From Marinobacter iranensis (lineage in GTDB: Bacteria > Pseudomonadota > Gammaproteobacteria > Pseudomonadales > Oleiphilaceae): 64,000 nucleotides of DNA. Within the stretch, counting starts at the first letter, position 1, and the number at the start of each line of letters is the position of its first letter. Positions 49,308 to 57,182 of this stretch are shown one piece after another. Position numbers and translations under genes: made by a program. Under the pieces are notes generated by a model. That model searched no databases. It was not told the DNA's origin and was given only the letters and a program-made list of their open reading frames with translations. The stretch is taken from the NCBI RefSeq assembly GCF_029207565.1, contig NZ_JANCMW010000003.1:274707-338706 (forward strand), given 5' to 3'.

Positions 49308-50627
49308 TCATGCCGTAGCTTGTTCCAACGCAGCTTCAATTTTCGAAATCCAGCTGCAGTCAATTCCTCTACTTTCCCGCGCTTCTCTTATCATCCTTAG
49401 ATTATTCGCCGTAGTCTCTGGCTCCCATTTTTCTCTCATTGATGCTATAGCCATCCCCAGAGCATTTTGAGCTCTTACCTCATCTTGAGCCAAAACGTGT
49501 ATTTCTAGCTCTGTCGCATGATCCCAGTAGTCAGGAGCCTTACTAGCCAAGCGTCTCTTTACCGAATAAGCAACCACTGGAATAAGTTCCTCTTTTCTTG
49601 TGTCAGGAGGATCTGAACATTCCATCAGTGTTACAGCGTTGATGCCAGGGTACGCATCTCTCCAATCCGACTCAAAGCCCTGGAGGTATGCATCAATAGA
49701 CTTGCGTAAAAAGGCTGCCGCTACTGAACTCTGATCCGCCTTCGTCTTAGACCACTGATCCTTATATACTCGCCCTAAAATACCATTGGTCTCACTGCTA
49801 GGCCCATGAATTTCGATAATCTCGGTTAGCACCGACTCCGCCTCTCTGTGGCGCCCTAACCTATTCAGTGCGACCCCTAACTGCTCTTGAACAAGGATTG
49901 TTTGCTTTAGCGGCACGGCCATTTGATTGACTAAATCAATCATAGCTTGCCAGTCTTTTACTGCCCTATAAGATAGAAATATATCAATAACAATCGCTGG
50001 ATCAGCATCGACTATATCAATCTGATTTTTAACGACATCAACTGCTTCACTACCTTGTTCTCGAGCACGTCTCAAACGTTCCTTCATGGACTTTGAATAC
50101 TCAACCATACCTCGGAAAGCGTCTGTCTTCAGCCTTTGGAGGTCAGGGCGCGGCACATCTGTCAGCAGTTGGTACAGTGGACTATCGTCCGCAGGATCTC
50201 GGCAAGCCTTAAGTCTTTCTGCTAGTAATTGGCTGACATCATTAGCATTTTTCGGAAACCCATAGTCATCGACATCGTAAAGTATGGCTCTTAATGGAGA
50301 TACATCAAATGGAAGTCGCATACCGCTTCCGGCGATCGGCACGGTGCTATAGGGTCTCACACCGTGCCTTATTCCTAGCTCGTAAAAAACATTAGCATTG
50401 GCTGTTGTGAGGTCTGCAACCGCATAATCACACATCATTAGGCGTTCAAACATAGGCTTATGTATAATTCCGCCAATGATTTCCTCATCAGCTCTTATAG
50501 GCTCCAGATTTGCAGCCTCGATTGCGGGAGCAATTATCTCTTTGTAAACCGAATCAAATTCGACAACACGCCCATTTTCATCGGATTTCCTTCCGAACGG
50601 CATCAACACAAAGCAATAGGGCCTCAT
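49308..50627 (-). CDS. TIR/deoxyribosyltransferase-like N-terminus fused to TPR/TRAFs-binding-type region
   Basis: A 439-residue cytoplasmic protein. Residues 1-120 start CFVLMPFGRK and contain ADLTTANANVFYELGIRHG (D72, N79, E83), the pattern of TIR/NDT-like nucleotide hydrolase folds found in conflict systems. Residues about 210-439 are helical and TPR-like (QEQLGVALNRLGRHREAESVL in part), with NGILGRVYKDQW, resembling the DUF4071/TRAFs-binding family. It is the last gene of the minus-strand operon, 122 bases after the small TIR-like gene, with its own ribosome site AGAGGA. It could be an effector or a sensor; the sequence alone does not decide. Confidence 0.7.
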   Translation of the reverse strand: MRPYCFVLMPFGRKSDENGRVVEFDSVYKEIIAPAIEAANLEPIRADEEIIGGIIHKPMFERLMMCDYAVADLTTANANVFYELGIRHGVRPYSTVPIAGSGMRLPFDVSPLRAILYDVDDYGFPKNANDVSQLLAERLKACRDPADDSPLYQLLTDVPRPDLQRLKTDAFRGMVEYSKSMKERLRRAREQGSEAVDVVKNQIDIVDADPAIVIDIFLSYRAVKDWQAMIDLVNQMAVPLKQTILVQEQLGVALNRLGRHREAESVLTEIIEIHGPSSETNGILGRVYKDQWSKTKADQSSVAAAFLRKSIDAYLQGFESDWRDAYPGINAVTLMECSDPPDTRKEELIPVVAYSVKRRLASKAPDYWDHATELEIHVLAQDEVRAQNALGMAIASMREKWEPETTANNLRMIREARESRGIDCSWISKIEAALEQATA

Positions 50628-50749
50628 TGTTTCTTTCCTCTACTTATGTGTTAGAAGCCCTTGAAACTTTTTTGCTCCAGAGCTATAGACGAATAATATT
50701 GGTCTTTGAGAAAGAGACGCACTTTTGCCAACGTTCCTTTGAACTCCTA

Positions 50750-51217
50750 TCACTCCAATTCGTCAGCCAGTTTGGCCCACGCCACAGTCTTGATATTTCC
50801 TGTAAGCCAATCAGGGCTCTTTCCACCAAGATGTTCTCCTGAATGAACTGCAATGACCCGCTTTCCGAGTTCAAGGCTTTTCTGGACTTCCCAAGCGACC
50901 CACTGACTCTGTGCAGTGTTTTCGGAGATGTAAACGACCGTTGTGGAAGAGCGTGCAATTCGCTCCGCTATCTTGCGTCTAATATAGTCTGCTTGTTCAC
51001 TATCATATGGCTTGCGTACTGAATGATCGCTGAACTCAATATCGCTATTCTCGTTCTTGGCGTGAGCTCGAAGCAAGTTTACGTCGTCGATGTCTTCGGC
51101 TGCAAAACTGATGAATACGTTCCTTTTGCCACCCTGGAGCGCGGCTTTTGCCTTCTCCTCCAGCGACCGAATGTCCCCAAGTCTATTCCATCCTCCACCG
51201 CTACTGCTGCCACCCAT
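50750..51217 (-). CDS. Small TIR-like protein (ThsB/MTH538-like)
   Basis: A 155-residue protein. The TIR-like core runs from residue 33 (NVFISFAAEDID) through SSTTVVYISENTAQSQWVAW to GKRVIAVHSGE, as in the Thoeris ThsB/DUF1863 family, where such proteins make NAD-derived signals. The candidate catalytic Glu is E110 in WVAWEVQKS. The N-terminus is a flexible MGGSSSGGGW tail, unusual and possibly functional given the adjacent QueC-like gene. GGAGG lies 10 bases before the ATG and the QueC stop is five bases upstream. Confidence 0.8.
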   Translation of the reverse strand: MGGSSSGGGWNRLGDIRSLEEKAKAALQGGKRNVFISFAAEDIDDVNLLRAHAKNENSDIEFSDHSVRKPYDSEQADYIRRKIAERIARSSTTVVYISENTAQSQWVAWEVQKSLELGKRVIAVHSGEHLGGKSPDWLTGNIKTVAWAKLADELE

Positions 51218-51222
51218 TTTAT

Positions 51223-51813
51223 TTAGGCCTCCTCAAACTTAAACTCTTTACAAGCAATACACCGACCGCAGGCTTGTTCCCCCCCCATGTGACATGAGTA
51301 GGTATTCCGTATTCCTTTTTGTTGAGCAAGCATGACGACGTCTTGTTTGTGGAAAGCCGATAAAGGAGCAAGTACCTTGATGCGTCTTCCCATGCAAAGC
51401 ATGATCATCTGTTCAGCTTCGCCGAGGAAGGCCGCCGTTTGGTCAGGAAACAAGCTAGTGTCTTCGTGAAGAAGTCCAATCGACACAGCATCTGCTCCAA
51501 CTTGGTATGCATGAGCCGCAGCTATCAAAAGAAATAGCATGTTACGCCCGGGCGTGAATGCATCGTCGACCACGTTGAGATTAACGTCAGTAAGTCCCGA
51601 ACGGATTAGCGCACCAAAGCCAGAAAGACCCGCAACCATCGGCTCAGGCAAATTCAATGCAGCCATGGCGCTACGACAGGCCGCGAGCTCTTGGTTACAG
51701 GACCGCTGCCCATAGTCGACAAACAGGGGATGCTGGTGTAAACCCTCTTCTTGGGCAAGCTTGGCGGCAAGGGTCGAATCGAGCCCACCCGAAACAAGTG
51801 TGACGATGCTCAT
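51223..51813 (-). CDS. QueC-like 7-cyano-7-deazaguanine synthase homologue (Cap9-type)
   Basis: A 196-residue PP-loop protein with SGGLDS at residues 8-13, VDYGQRS, TPGRN at 87-91, and a C-terminal zinc site C174, C182, C185, C188 (ACGRCIAC), all as in QueC. It is somewhat shorter than housekeeping QueC (about 220-230). No queD, queE or folE is present, so it is not a preQ0 operon. The partners (TGT-like and OGG-like genes) are those of type IV CBASS, in which the QueC homologue is called Cap9. It overlaps the OGG-like gene by four bases. Confidence 0.88.
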   Translation of the reverse strand: MSIVTLVSGGLDSTLAAKLAQEEGLHQHPLFVDYGQRSCNQELAACRSAMAALNLPEPMVAGLSGFGALIRSGLTDVNLNVVDDAFTPGRNMLFLLIAAAHAYQVGADAVSIGLLHEDTSLFPDQTAAFLGEAEQMIMLCMGRRIKVLAPLSAFHKQDVVMLAQQKGIRNTYSCHMGGEQACGRCIACKEFKFEEA

Positions 51814-52517
51814 ATCTTTACGGGCTCCATTGTTCGGCTAGCTACACGCATAACAATCCATATTGCCCAGTCCAGTAGCCCCACGGGGCAATCTAAGGTG
51901 TCAGAGTGCTCACGCAGCGCAGCTTCAGACCGGTTGTACTGAGCGATAGTGGCTATAGAAAGCTTGGTTCCATTATAGATGCCAAGTTCTTTCATGTAAT
52001 TCAGCACGTGCCGATCCAGTATAGCGAGATCGTAACTCACGCCCGCATTGCGCAAGAACATACTTGCCTGTTTAGGACCCAGCCCCGGGGCATTTGCAAC
52101 GAACCAAGCCCTGGCGTCTGTGGCGTCACGAAAACTCCCGACAAGAGCACGGAGCGAGCATGCCTCCGTAGTCACTGCCACGCGGGTGGAAGCGAGATGC
52201 CGAGCGCGTGCAGCGGGAAAACGGTATGAACGGAGTCGACCCGCTACTGATAAAGGGGTACTCAGAACTTCGACGAGACGAGGTGTTAAAAACTCTGGAT
52301 CGTGACAATCGCCCAAGAGAAGACCTTCTTCATCAATCGCGTCGGCCGCAGCAGCTGCTAGAGGGTACGGCACTTGGCTGCTCAAGACGCAAGACGACAA
52401 CTCCCACCACAAACGCCGCTCGTCCGGCGGCTCGCAGGGTTGCGAGACGCGAGCCAAAACATCTGGGCAAATAGCTGCAACAGCACTCATTAACCGCCCG
52501 GAATCGTAAGAAATCAC
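51810..52517 (-). CDS. OGG-type HhH-GPD glycosylase/lyase homologue (Cap11-type)
   Basis: A 235-residue protein with the helix-hairpin-helix motif PGLGPKQASMFLRNAG and the downstream AILDRHVL. The catalytic Lys and Asp of OGG-type bifunctional glycosylases correspond to K149 and D168, both present. Housekeeping OGG proteins act on 8-oxoguanine in DNA; in type IV CBASS the homologue (Cap11) is an ancillary protein of unknown substrate. It overlaps the TIR-TGT gene upstream and the QueC gene downstream by four bases each, so these three proteins are translated as a block. Confidence 0.82.
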   Translation of the reverse strand: MISYDSGRLMSAVAAICPDVLARVSQPCEPPDERRLWWELSSCVLSSQVPYPLAAAAADAIDEEGLLLGDCHDPEFLTPRLVEVLSTPLSVAGRLRSYRFPAARARHLASTRVAVTTEACSLRALVGSFRDATDARAWFVANAPGLGPKQASMFLRNAGVSYDLAILDRHVLNYMKELGIYNGTKLSIATIAQYNRSEAALREHSDTLDCPVGLLDWAIWIVMRVASRTMEPVKI

Positions 52518-53917
52518 TTGAAGAGCCTCGGAATCTGTTTTTTAAGATAACTCACCATCTCCCAGTCAGTCAGTCCTACCACAAACGCCTCCATGTTATC
52601 GTCCATTACAGCTTCTCTAAGACTTTGCGCAAAATTGGTAAAGTAATCGAGATTGTGAAACGCAACCTTGCCACCATAATCAATATCCGGATCTTTCAGC
52701 GCCTGAGTTGCTGTAGCTGAATCGCTTACCTCAGTCTGATATTTGAAGAAGTCAAAGTGCTGAAAGTGATGAAGTCGATTCTTATCACGATCAACTACCA
52801 TACGGCACCACTCGAGGCCATCAAAAGTATCTGCACCCGCTGCCGTCAATATTGCAACACTCCAAGGGTTTCCGGTACCAAGAATGTGCAATGGCTGATA
52901 GAACGGTAGTTTATTTAGCTCTTTCCTGATCGATTGGACCATTAGTGCGCGAGCAATAAGACCAGGACCAAGCTCTCGTTCTGGAATGGCTATTAGCTTT
53001 GGCTCAAGCCGGTCTGCAACTTCCCGAACGATTTTTGGAATGTGGTCAAGCTTATACCCGCCTGATTTTAGACTTGGAGCATGAATGATCGGGAGTACAG
53101 AAGCATCGGTGAAAGATCTGTCACGCTCCACTGCCATAACAATCTCCTCAATGGCACGATCTGGATCGTGTTTCGGACCCATTACGTCGAAGCAAAATGC
53201 CCAGTCATGCGGGGTTTGACCAAGCGCCTCTTCCAAATCAGGCTTCTTCCATCTCCGTGTGCCCAAGCGGGATGCTTCGTAATTGCCGGAGTCAATCAGA
53301 ACGAATCCGCCGTTTTTTCGATATTCTGTTAGCTCCTCGATTAAGGCTTGCGGTTTGCGGCGAGTGACCAAGTCGTAAGCCGAGACTAGAATAGTAGGTG
53401 CCTCAAAGACTCGTAGCGCTTGTAGGGCCTCAACCGGCACTAGTTGCGTCTCATGTGACGAAACTGACAAAAAAAGTGTGGGTAGCTGCACCTTGCCGTC
53501 GGCAATCGCTGGGGGTCTCTGAGGCTTGGCTCTAGGCGGTACTGCAAGATCTAAACGCCGTTGCAGTTGCAAAAGTCCGGGGTGGTCGACCTCACCATTC
53601 CACCCACGCAGATCGGAGCAACTATAAGAACCGAAGGAATAGGGCGGATCGCTATCATCAATCCGGGCTGGCAAAATTTCAATGCCATGCTTTTCGCCTA
53701 GCCTTAGCTCATCCGTGACAGTACTCTTGCTTCGAGCAGAGACAGAGAAAAGCGCTACAATGCAGCTCGCCTTCGGAATCTCTGCTTCAATCACCTTATC
53801 AAAGCGCCCTATGATCTTGTCATCCCACCAAGCCTCCCAACGCTCCGATAGAACCTTGTAAAGCTGTTCCGCAACCGTTTGGTCTTCCCTTGCATACACG
53901 ATATATATATCTGCCAT
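52514..53917 (-). CDS. TIR domain fused to tRNA-guanine-transglycosylase-like domain (Cap10-type)
   Basis: A 467-residue protein. Residues 1-125 are a canonical TIR domain: DIYIVYAREDQTVAEQLY, WEAWWDDK, and the candidate NADase Glu E70 in STVTDELRLG. Residues about 145-460 match TGT folds. DSGNYE (D209) stands where TGT has DSGGFQ, D244 in FCFD where TGT has its substrate-binding Asp, and D366 in ADTFDGLEW where the nucleophile Asp lies; HILGTGNPWSV matches the TGT phosphate-binding loop. The CxCxxC zinc site of tRNA TGTs is not seen, so it is unlikely to be the housekeeping enzyme. The fusion joins an NAD-cleaving module to a base-exchange module. Confidence 0.82.
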   Translation of the reverse strand: MADIYIVYAREDQTVAEQLYKVLSERWEAWWDDKIIGRFDKVIEAEIPKASCIVALFSVSARSKSTVTDELRLGEKHGIEILPARIDDSDPPYSFGSYSCSDLRGWNGEVDHPGLLQLQRRLDLAVPPRAKPQRPPAIADGKVQLPTLFLSVSSHETQLVPVEALQALRVFEAPTILVSAYDLVTRRKPQALIEELTEYRKNGGFVLIDSGNYEASRLGTRRWKKPDLEEALGQTPHDWAFCFDVMGPKHDPDRAIEEIVMAVERDRSFTDASVLPIIHAPSLKSGGYKLDHIPKIVREVADRLEPKLIAIPERELGPGLIARALMVQSIRKELNKLPFYQPLHILGTGNPWSVAILTAAGADTFDGLEWCRMVVDRDKNRLHHFQHFDFFKYQTEVSDSATATQALKDPDIDYGGKVAFHNLDYFTNFAQSLREAVMDDNMEAFVVGLTDWEMVSYLKKQIPRLFK

Positions 53918-53940
53918 GAGATACTGAGCACCGGCTGAGT

Positions 53941-55107
53941 TTATTTACTTTCTATGCCAGGACCGTTCACCGTAGCCCAAGCAGCAAAATAAAGTGCTGA
54001 GACAAAATCATCAGTGACCACAATGTCGGCTTCTATGCTCGATAGACACGCTGGATACGAACATTCTTCCCGCAAAACGACAACTGAGGCTCCCGAAGCT
54101 TTTGCAGCTTGAGCCAGTTCGGCCACACCCTCACGAAGCCCATCCGCTAAAATAAGCACCGAAGCAGCAGGTTCGCGAGATCGGGCACCCAACACTTGGC
54201 AAGTGACATCGACTCCGAGCTCTCGCAGTAGGAACCGTGCCTCTTCCATGGTATAGCGCTGCCCGATGGTGCCAACCGAACCTTCAAGCGCAACCACACC
54301 AAGATCAGAAGATTTCAGCGGCACCAGATCACGAAGTTCGTCATCTTCGAGTGGTAGCTGGCCAGAGCCACAGTATGCTGCGACCGAACGCGATGCCTCA
54401 TTAGCAGCTTTCTTTGCCGGCAATCTTTTCTCTGCCCAGCAATGTGCAAAAATCGCACTGAACACATCGCCAGTACCAATTTTGAACACACGCGACGAAC
54501 GGTAAGCAGGAATGTGTGCAGCCTCATAGCCACGCTCAAAGACCATTGCGCCTCGAACCCCTCTCTTCGCAACAACGACTGAAGCATCTTGGTTTTCCAT
54601 GAGATACAAAGCCGCCAAATTTAGGTCTTCAATTCCAGTAGCTGACCTAAGCTCAAGTTCGTTGAGCACAATTGCCAGCTCTCTCGCTACAGATCCGTTC
54701 TTATGAAATGGAACCGGGGTTCGCCAAGTCTGCGGATCGTATACAGCGCGGTGCGCATCTACGACGGCATCTCCTTCAAGAAACCCGAAACGTAGAACTG
54801 CTTCTCCACTAACTTGAAGTGGTGGCTGAGGTGTAATCTCATTGGGGTCAGGCTGGATATTTGGTCGAGAAAGAGGGTGGAAATACGCAAAAGCAATATC
54901 AGTCGGACGCGGATTAAGACGTACATTGATTCCCAGCATCTCTAGTGACGCAGCACCTTCACTGACAACACTTTGTGAGTATGTGTGGAGAGTGCTGCTC
55001 TTCGAAAGAGCGGAAACTGCTGCCGCTGCACGGCCTCCGGAGCCAAATACTGCATCCCAAGGAGGAAGACAGCATAGCTCGCGGTAGAGCCCCCCGGCTA
55101 TATGCAT
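53941..55107 (-). CDS. PfkB-family kinase with C-terminal nucleoside deoxyribosyltransferase-like region
   Basis: A 388-residue protein, the first gene of the operon. Residues 1-250 follow the PfkB/ribokinase pattern: an N-terminal IAGGLYRE start, FGSGGRAAAAVSAL, then the anion-hole and catalytic motif KIGTGDVFSAIFAHCW with D214 as the likely base. Residues about 270-388 (VVALEGSVGTIGQRYTMEEA then ELGVDV) resemble nucleoside 2-deoxyribosyltransferase-like folds; this second call is weaker. It might phosphorylate and handle a nucleoside or ribose product of the TIR/TGT proteins. It is separated from the TIR-TGT gene by 23 bases. Confidence 0.72.
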   Translation of the reverse strand: MHIAGGLYRELCCLPPWDAVFGSGGRAAAAVSALSKSSTLHTYSQSVVSEGAASLEMLGINVRLNPRPTDIAFAYFHPLSRPNIQPDPNEITPQPPLQVSGEAVLRFGFLEGDAVVDAHRAVYDPQTWRTPVPFHKNGSVARELAIVLNELELRSATGIEDLNLAALYLMENQDASVVVAKRGVRGAMVFERGYEAAHIPAYRSSRVFKIGTGDVFSAIFAHCWAEKRLPAKKAANEASRSVAAYCGSGQLPLEDDELRDLVPLKSSDLGVVALEGSVGTIGQRYTMEEARFLLRELGVDVTCQVLGARSREPAASVLILADGLREGVAELAQAAKASGASVVVLREECSYPACLSSIEADIVVTDDFVSALYFAAWATVNGPGIESK

Positions 55108-55411
55108 TCGTTTTCCCCGGCATGCAATATTGCGCTCACAGTCTCATCCCGAAATTGTTGCCTGGAGAACACCGTCTCCAATTCGCCACGCAAAAGTATT
55201 TTGAAAGCGTAGCCCTTTCAGACAGATATCGCCAGGCCAGAACGTACTTTCTCCAAAAAAGCTAATGCTGAGGTAAGCGGCGGGGTGCTGGTCATGCGAG
55301 TGTGGATAGGCAGCTGTGAGCGACTTAACTGGTTTCACTATTTTTAGAAACTCGTGCTCTCAGTATTCGATTAAATGAGCCTTATCCAGCTTCATAGGAG
55401 GTTCCCAAATA
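55108..55411. promoter_or_regulatory. Promoter region of the TIR-QueC-TGT operon
   Basis: No gene is seen in these 304 bases. The minus-strand operon starting at 55107 must be transcribed from here, and the end of the upstream immunity gene lies at 55412. I could not identify a definite promoter or operator. Confidence 0.4.
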
Positions 55412-55666
55412 TTAGCTCAATAACCCGGGTAACCCGTTCCGGGTGCGCCATCCCTTGACGATTTCAAGGATTCGCTCTGGCGTTGCGTCAGCCGGATTCT
55501 CTGGGTAATAGATCAAATCAGACCCTAACGGGTGCCCCGTAACCTGGATAAAATGCTCCAACAACTGATCCTGATACTCCTCCGATCCATTGGCCTCAAC
55601 TATGTCGACCAATAGATCAAGAAACTCGGATTCCGTGTACTCACTGAACTGGTCTTTACGCTGCAT
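55412..55666 (-). CDS. Colicin/pyocin-type immunity protein (Im2/Im9 family)
   Basis: An 84-residue acidic protein, the usual length for DNase-colicin immunity proteins. It shows YTESEFLDLLVDIVEANGSE, the helix II segment, and the toxin-binding helix III motif GHPLGSDLIYYPENP with the paired Tyr53-Tyr54, followed by IVKGWRTRNGLPG. These bind and block HNH nuclease toxin domains. No cognate nuclease is in the window, so it appears to be an orphan immunity gene, placed last in a T6SS effector-immunity row. Confidence 0.92.
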   Translation of the reverse strand: MQRKDQFSEYTESEFLDLLVDIVEANGSEEYQDQLLEHFIQVTGHPLGSDLIYYPENPADATPERILEIVKGWRTRNGLPGLLS

Positions 55667-55732
55667 GGTAATTGCTACCGAGATATCTTCGGCTGTGGTT
55701 CTCAGGCACCGGCGTAAGTCCAGACAGAACCC

Positions 55733-56350
55733 CTACCAACCGTCCAGTTTGATCCCGTGCTCTTTGAGATACTCGCCCTCTTCTTCCAAATATTCGTCCA
55801 CCCATTGAGAGTAGTCCGACTTTTCGTTGTTAAACGGTCTGGCCTTATAGCGCCCAACCTCAATCGCATTTTCTCCACGGTTCATGATCCAGACAACCAC
55901 TGTTCCACCTGGAGCAAGCCCCAGAACGAGCGTATCTCGGGGACGTTCCGCTATCTCACCATAACTTTCAAAGGGTGCGACTTCTTTCATCTTTTCCACG
56001 ATCTCGTCGGCATTTTCCAGCTTGATCACGGCCTCATAGGATTGCTGCTCTGCAAAAGAAAACCAACGGATGAGAAATAACTCGGGGGTAGCCTTCCATT
56101 GCGCCCCGGAAAATGGGGGATGTTTCCAGCAACATGACACGATCCCGAAAGGGCGGCGCCATCCAATATCCTCGGACAAAGATTCGATAAAGAACTTATC
56201 AACCCATACGTCATAATGCTCCGGGGCCACCACGCCAATGCTTCGATATGTCGAGTTTGGCCCTGGCATCGACCCGTCCGATTCTGTTTGCTCAGAACAG
56301 CCTAAAAGAACCAATACACAAAAGCTGAACAAGAAGTGCTTAATACTCAT
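55733..56350 (-). CDS. DUF2931-like lipoprotein, probable T6SS lipase immunity (copy 2)
   Basis: A 205-residue lipoprotein with lipobox LVLLGC, a close paralogue of the gene at 56549-57166 (shared VAPEHYDVWVDKFFIESLSE, in part, RRPFGIVSCCW, IRWFSFAEQQSYE, NRGENAIEVGRY). DUF2931 lipoproteins are commonly encoded next to T6SS lipase effectors and act in the periplasm as immunity proteins. ATG 56350 gives the lipoprotein signal start with GGGA upstream; the longer reading frame above it runs through the effector-tail remnant. Confidence 0.82.
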   Translation of the reverse strand: MSIKHFLFSFCVLVLLGCSEQTESDGSMPGPNSTYRSIGVVAPEHYDVWVDKFFIESLSEDIGWRRPFGIVSCCWKHPPFSGAQWKATPELFLIRWFSFAEQQSYEAVIKLENADEIVEKMKEVAPFESYGEIAERPRDTLVLGLAPGGTVVVWIMNRGENAIEVGRYKARPFNNEKSDYSQWVDEYLEEEGEYLKEHGIKLDGW

Positions 56351-56369
56351 GATATTTCCCATCAATCCA

Positions 56370-56520
56370 CTATCCCTTGTTTGGGTGGATGGGCCAGCGG
56401 CCATCTTTGGCGAAGCTGAAGGGGTATAGCAGGCCCATTTCCAGGTAATGGTCGGAACGGTCCAGCCATTCACGGAAGAGCTCGAGCAAGTTACCGGACT
56501 CGCCCCTGATTATGCGAAGA
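56370..56520 (-). pseudogene. Remnant of the 3' end of a second PAAR-DUF2235 effector gene
   Basis: The minus strand encodes a fragment RGESGNLLELFREW joined directly to SDHYLEMGLLYPFSFAKDGR and ending IHPNKG. Both pieces match the intact effector at 57183-59066 (about residues 413-426 and 599-626), with the intervening 170 or so residues deleted. It lies just upstream of immunity copy 2, exactly as the intact effector lies upstream of copy 1, showing that an effector-immunity pair was duplicated and the effector lost. Confidence 0.8.
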
Positions 56521-56548
56521 CCAACTCCCAACCCTGGAACCATGCGAG

Positions 56549-57166
56549 CTACCAACCTTCCAATGGGACGCCATGTTCTCGGATATACTCGCCGCTATCG
56601 CGCATATAGCGCTCAGTAATTTCACGGTAGTGCTCTGGGTGTGTTTCTACCTTTCTTGACTCATATCGCCCAACCTCAATCGCATTCTCCCCGCGGTTCA
56701 TGATCCAGACCACTACCTTTCCGCCGGGCGCCAGCCCTAGCACCAGGTTATAACGGGGGCGTTCAACTATTTCGCCATAGCGTTCGAAAGACACTGGCTC
56801 TTTCATCTTCTCCACAATTTCGTCCGGATTTTCCAGTTTGATCACGGACTCATAGGATTGTTGCTCTGCGAACGAAAACCAGCGGATAACAAACAGCTCT
56901 GGAGTGGTTTGCCATTCTGCACTGGACAGCGGCGCACTTTTCCAGCAACAAGACACGATGCCAAAAGGGCGGCGCCACCCAATATCCTCGGACAGGGATT
57001 CGATGAAAAACTTGTCAACCCAGACATCGTAATGCTTCGGAGCCACAACACCGATACTCCTATAAGCCGTGTTTGGCCCATACCTCGGTCCCTCAACGTC
57101 TTTTTGCTCCGAGCACCCCAAAAGAACCAGAACACACAAGCTGAGCACGTAGAGCTTAGTCCTCAT
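56549..57166 (-). CDS. DUF2931-like lipoprotein, probable immunity to the adjacent lipase effector (copy 1)
   Basis: A 205-residue lipoprotein (lipobox LVLLGC) with the same domain as copy 2. ATG 57166 has GGAG six bases upstream; it begins 16 bases after the effector stop. Outer-face or periplasmic immunity fits the site of action of T6SS phospholipases. Sequence differences from copy 2 are concentrated in the middle and last 40 residues, as expected if each recognises a different effector variant. Confidence 0.84.
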   Translation of the reverse strand: MRTKLYVLSLCVLVLLGCSEQKDVEGPRYGPNTAYRSIGVVAPKHYDVWVDKFFIESLSEDIGWRRPFGIVSCCWKSAPLSSAEWQTTPELFVIRWFSFAEQQSYESVIKLENPDEIVEKMKEPVSFERYGEIVERPRYNLVLGLAPGGKVVVWIMNRGENAIEVGRYESRKVETHPEHYREITERYMRDSGEYIREHGVPLEGW

Positions 57167-57182
57167 GATATTCTCCATCGAC

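Noticed and set aside
51223..51813. Housekeeping queC for queuosine biosynthesis
   Set aside because: No queD/queE/folE nearby, overlaps with OGG and TIR genes, and shorter than typical QueC; a defence-type homologue fits better.
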